64,000 nt of DNA, from contig CALSFV010000038.1 of assembly GCA_943737045.1 (NCBI GenBank), positions 186,001 to 250,000 on the forward strand. The letters are read 5' to 3'. Below are positions 60,271 to 64,000 of this stretch, piece by piece. The notes under the pieces were generated by a model, which ran no database searches, was not told the origin of the DNA, and worked only from the letters and a program-made list of their open reading frames with translations. Each line of letters opens with the position of its first letter. The stretch's first letter is position 1. The position numbers were made by a program, and so were the translations under genes. The stretch comes from Parapristionchus giblindavisi (Eukaryota; Nematoda; Chromadorea; Rhabditida; Diplogasteridae).

Positions 60271-61507
60271 TTCATTTCAGTCAAAGGTTTTGATCGAGTA
60301 AATCCCTCTCTCAAACCTTGTTTCATTTCTCATATTCATATTATTATTAATAATGCCTAGACAGTATCCGTATTGTTTACTAATCTAGCCTCATCACATT
60401 TGTTTTTGTGTGCCTGCTTTACATAATTTCTGTTTTCTGTCCCTTTTCTTCGTCACTCTTAATGCATTCCATAGACGATTCCCGTCAATTCAATTCGACA
60501 ATAAGGCAATGCGACCATTGATGATCTCACACATTTTGAGAATAATTAGACTTTGAGAGTCACTTACAAGGATTAATTTACAACATGATATACTCATCTT
60601 ATGTATAAAACGATTTTTTTAAACCGTCAGACAAAGTTGCCGATTTTTTAAAACTTTTCCTTTCCCCATTCCAATATACAAAAAGTATTACTCTTCTCTC
60701 GATAAACTCGATTTCTTCGTTGTTGTTTATCATCTATATACACATATGAGGCGAAGAATAATATGCGAACAGGGAATAGAAGAAATGTGATGAATTTTCC
60801 ATGCTTTCTTTTGTTTATACTGCATGATATTGTTCTTGGATACTAGACTCTTTATGATTGCATAACACTGGTTACACAGTCATTGATCGATATGGTATTG
60901 TTACATCTACTCTGATACATGAGTCATATTGTATGATGTAGAGTGATTTGCAACGAGCGTCCTTTAGGGGAACGTGTAAGAGATGTAAGGCTGAAGAGAG
61001 ACCAATGAGACCAGTTCGCCTCCTTTTTAATTTTTGCTCGTATCTGCCGGTACAACTGATAATTTTTCGATATTCATGTTTCATACATTCGCGTGCGGGT
61101 TCACAATACTTGATCGCATGTAGATACGAGGGCTACAACTGATATTTATCGCTCTTTTGCACTTTAACATCAACAACATATTGCTGTGTGTAGAAGAAAT
61201 GAAAATGTAACGGTATATTGCTTGAAAATGGAAAAGGAATTTGGCGTGAATGAACAAGGAGACTAAGAGATCAAAGAAGTTTTAAATACTTTGAGAAGAT
61301 AAACATAACTTCTATACCAATGACACACCACACAGAAAAGAGTTCGGAGGGGAGAATATCTTGCCTTGGAATGTATTGATTGGTTTATAAGCTATCTTTT
61401 TCTCACCCAGTTTAAGAGATCAACATAAAATAATATTAAGGTTAATATATTAGATAACGATATAGCGAACAACAGGGCACTTTCTACAGATCTTTAGGGT
61501 GTAATAC
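60271..61507. other. 3' flank between the convergent sulfatase and NAGLU genes
   Basis: AT-rich, with no exon or RNA gene recognised. Holds the sulfatase 3' UTR. Confidence 0.45.
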
Positions 61508-62318
61508 GTCGTTAAATTGGATCTGTTCTGGTTGATTGGTCCCAACCAAATAGATTGGTCCCAACCAAATAGATTGGTCCGAAGAAAATGGATTGGTCCC
61601 GTGAAAATAGATTGGTCCGTAGAAAATAGATTGGTCCCATGAAAATAGATTGGTCCCATGGAAATTGATTGGTCCTTCTAGATGCTTGCATTGACAGGAT
61701 TAACAATCGACTTCACTCATCTCCAGTCGAATATTTCTATTGCGTAATGTGCAATTGTCTTAAATCAAACCTATTTACCAATTTTTGTTTGGGTTGCAGT
61801 GGGTCCATTAAAAGTTTGTCGGTCCCAACATATTTCACGGGTCTCATTTGGTCAATGTAAAAAAAGAAAGTTATGCTGAGGTCTACTCGGTTTAAGCGAT
61901 CAAAGATCAAAATACAAAGATCAAATACCGAAGTTCAGCAATGGTGTAAAAACTTTTGTGAACATGTCTAACATGCATAGGTGATTGAAAATAAAAGATT
62001 TCATCAATATAGGGGACGAGAGCAGTCGGAAAGAAAGCGTAGGAGCGCCCTTTTGCTACAGGTCTGAAAGGAATCGGAACTAAACCAAGTGTCCCATGAC
62101 TTTTTGGCTACACAGAATCTAGAAGGACAAATCAATTTCCATGGGACCAATCAATTTTCATGGGACCAATCTATTTTCTACGGACCAATCTATTTTCACG
62201 GGACCAATCTATTTTCTTCGAACCAATCTATTTTCATGGGACCAATCTATTTTCTTGGGACCAATCTATTTGGTTGGGACCAATCTATTTGGTTGGGACC
62301 AATCAACCAGAACAGAGC
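61508..62318. mobile_element. Foldback element FB13 with tandem-repeat arms
   Basis: Each arm is an array of about eight 20-base units (GATTGGTCCC plus a variable AAAATA or CAACCAAATA part), left at about 61515-61680 and inverted at about 62125-62300. Outer sequence TCTGTTCTGGTTGATTGGTCC mirrors GGACCAATCAACCAGAACAGA. The core includes GATCAAA repeats and a 200-base segment shared with the core of FB9 (GGTCTGAAAGGAAT, AACATGCAT and GTGTAAAAAC blocks). Confidence 0.85.
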
Positions 62319-62569
62319 CGTTAAATTTTCCTGATGGGGATTTGTCTTTTGTACACGTCGTACAGAATTTTGGAATTTATTGGGTCCCAATTGGAAATTA
62401 CTGATTGTCAAATGGGTATTGCCGTAATCATCGATCAATAATGGTTGACTACCGTAACCTTAAAAAAATAGGATTTTCAGCTTGGGACCCAATACTCTCC
62501 CAAATTTATGTGGACATGCAAATTTAAATCAAATGTAACGACGCATAGTACAAATGTTGGTTAATTTGT

Positions 62570-63965
62570 TCACATCTTAGCGAAAGGAAGTTCGACTTTA
62601 AGGAAAAGTAACTCCTTGAACTTCTTTTCATTTAGATCAGTTCCTTTGGGAAGACTCAATAAATGATCACAGAAGAAACTCCATCGTTTGGCGTAATACT
62701 GGAAATGAGAGATTACAAGTTTACCTTAGTTTAATCAATATTCATGTACCTTTCTGATCAATCCGCCCCACTCTTTGCGTGCATAATCACTGATTTCTCC
62801 ATTAGGTCCCCATAGTGTGAGTTGATTACGAGCTTGTCGTTCAAAGTCATCTGCCTCTGATTCTGATGATGCTGATGCACGTGCCATATTGATCCAATCA
62901 CTGCAATTTTTCAAATAAAAATAACAATTAATAATATTCTCAATGATTACATACCTCAAATGGTATCTAGCATTCACATCGAGCTCTTCCCATAACTTTT
63001 CCATTACATCGCATTGATCTCTGATAATTCCTTTATCATCGAATATGGTCTTTCCATCGTCGATGCTTAAAGATGCATTCATTTCCATGAATAAAATGAC
63101 AATAATAGTCTCACTTCTGTATTACATGGTGCAGATCAAATTGAAGTTTCTCTCTGTTCATATCTGAGAAGTCTTCTCTAAAATAATAAACTGATCAATC
63201 GATATTCGCAATATGTAATACTTACCTGAACAATTCGTTATCTCCTAGCGTTAGATTAGCTCTTGCAAAGTAGAAGTGACCCAATCCAATATATTTCGAG
63301 TCGAACCATAGCTAAATAAATAGGTATATAATAAATAAATAATAAATAAATAAAACAGTCTTCAATGTGTGAACATAGTGTGAAGTAAGAGTGCAAATGA
63401 TAAATGTATGTAGCTTTAACGTGGTTATCAAAAATGGACATACATTTAATTTCTTATTAAATCCAGGAGTGAAGTAGAGATAGACCGGTCGTCGTTCATC
63501 CAATTCTCTACGTGCTACCATAGACAATTTTCTGCTCTTCGGCTTTTGTGTATAGAATGTACTGAGAAGAACTCTCCATGCAGTGAGGGCATCTTTATTC
63601 TTACTACCGTATCGAGAATATACATACATCTCTATCCTGTAACGATGCATATGTTCTATTATTTTTCATCTTAGAAACAAACCATTGGAACGGATCGATA
63701 ATTCCATCAGCAAAAGTGACATCGATAAAGAATTGGTATAGAACATAATTCTGATTGATTGCCTCCATAGTTAATCCACTTCCAATCATTCTTTTCGATG
63801 ATGTTGATGATGTTACAAAGCTCTAAAGTCAATAAATATTTCTTGAAAATAGAGTAATGGTCAACCTCTTCCAGTTTTCCTAAATTACCCCTGAGTTGGA
63901 TGCTGCCACCGAAGTTATGTAGAAGACACCACACAAAGTAATGACCGTAGAAATCTTCGAGTTCT
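62570..63965 (-). CDS. NAGLU: Alpha-N-acetylglucosaminidase (NAGLU), C-terminal 8 exons
   Basis: Partial gene running off the right edge. Minus-strand exons: 63866-63965, 63683-63822, 63444-63636, 63226-63311, 63115-63177, 62955-63065, 62750-62900 and 62570-62698 (TGA), phases consistent, about 324 residues. Features of glycoside hydrolase family 89: FVWCLLHNFGG, GNLGKLEE, IGSGLTMEAINQNYVLYQF (the conserved G-x-T-x-E-x-x-x-Q-N-x-x-x-Y block holding one catalytic Glu), a WIEMYVYSRYG segment, an ELFREDFSD region, and the C-terminal ARNQLTLWGPNGEISDYA followed by WGGLIRKYYAKRWSFF. The enzyme removes terminal N-acetylglucosamine from heparan sulfate in lysosomes. The signal peptide and N-terminal domain are outside the window. 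It is convergent with the sulfatase, separated by foldback FB13. Confidence 0.92.
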
Positions 63966-64000
63966 CTGAATCAAAAGATTATTGTTTGTTGATTTCAAAT

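Noticed and set aside
61450..62404. ORFs repeating a GPI-FxGTN motif on both strands
   Set aside because: They are translations of the 20-base tandem units in the FB13 arms.
1..64000. CRISPR array, bacterial operon or viral genome
   Set aside because: Spliced genes, tRNA genes with eukaryotic promoter boxes and nematode receptor families show nuclear eukaryotic DNA; the regular repeats are minisatellites or palindromic transposons.

Overview
The window looks like a piece of a free-living rhabditine-type nematode genome. The signs are AT-rich DNA, very many short introns of about 45-60 bases ending in TTTCAG or TTACAG-like acceptors, nematode serpentine receptor genes, and abundant palindromic non-autonomous transposons. 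I do not name a species. No gene is a single ORF. I rebuilt the genes by hand from splice sites, phase continuity and family conservation, and each of the eight complete models keeps an open frame across every junction.

Layout: 41-1015 (+) is the 3' end of an ANKRD13-family gene. 2247-7313 (+) is an 11-exon rhodopsin-like receptor with an intact tRNA-Pro(UGG) gene antisense in one intron. 7732-8826 (-) is a 7-exon START-domain lipid-binding protein. 10600-13389 (+) is a 10-exon Gly/Ser/Tyr-rich protein that I cannot name. 18866-21787 (+), 31684-35708 (+) and 36711-39879 (-) are three 13-exon srx-type chemoreceptors with the same exon architecture; the last two are a tail-to-tail inverted pair. 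23713-28415 (-) is a 24-exon SLC22-like major facilitator transporter lying between the receptors. 39880-55266 is mostly gene-poor, with transposon remnants, a (TA)n tract, a tRNA-Leu(UAG) and a decayed LINE piece. 55267-60270 (+) is a 14-exon arylsulfatase. 62570-63965 (-) is the 3' end of an alpha-N-acetylglucosaminidase (NAGLU) gene, convergent with the sulfatase.

Between and inside the genes lies a dense set of inverted-repeat elements. These include large foldback elements of 0.3-1.7 kb (several with termini TTACAAGGG...CCCTTGTTA), two families of small elements flanked by TTAA (the target duplication typical of piggyBac-type transposition), a family with CTCTGGTATTTC termini, and tRNA-derived SINE-like elements whose far end shares a block with one of the TTAA families. 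Several foldbacks sit in receptor introns, so their transcripts could form long hairpins.

Functional themes: chemosensory receptors (four genes), an organic-ion-type transporter, and a convergent pair of lysosomal-type glycosaminoglycan or sulfate-ester hydrolases. No operon is evident. I found no coherent new multi-gene system. The most unusual content is the layered foldback/TTAA/tRNA-derived repeat community and its insertion into receptor introns.
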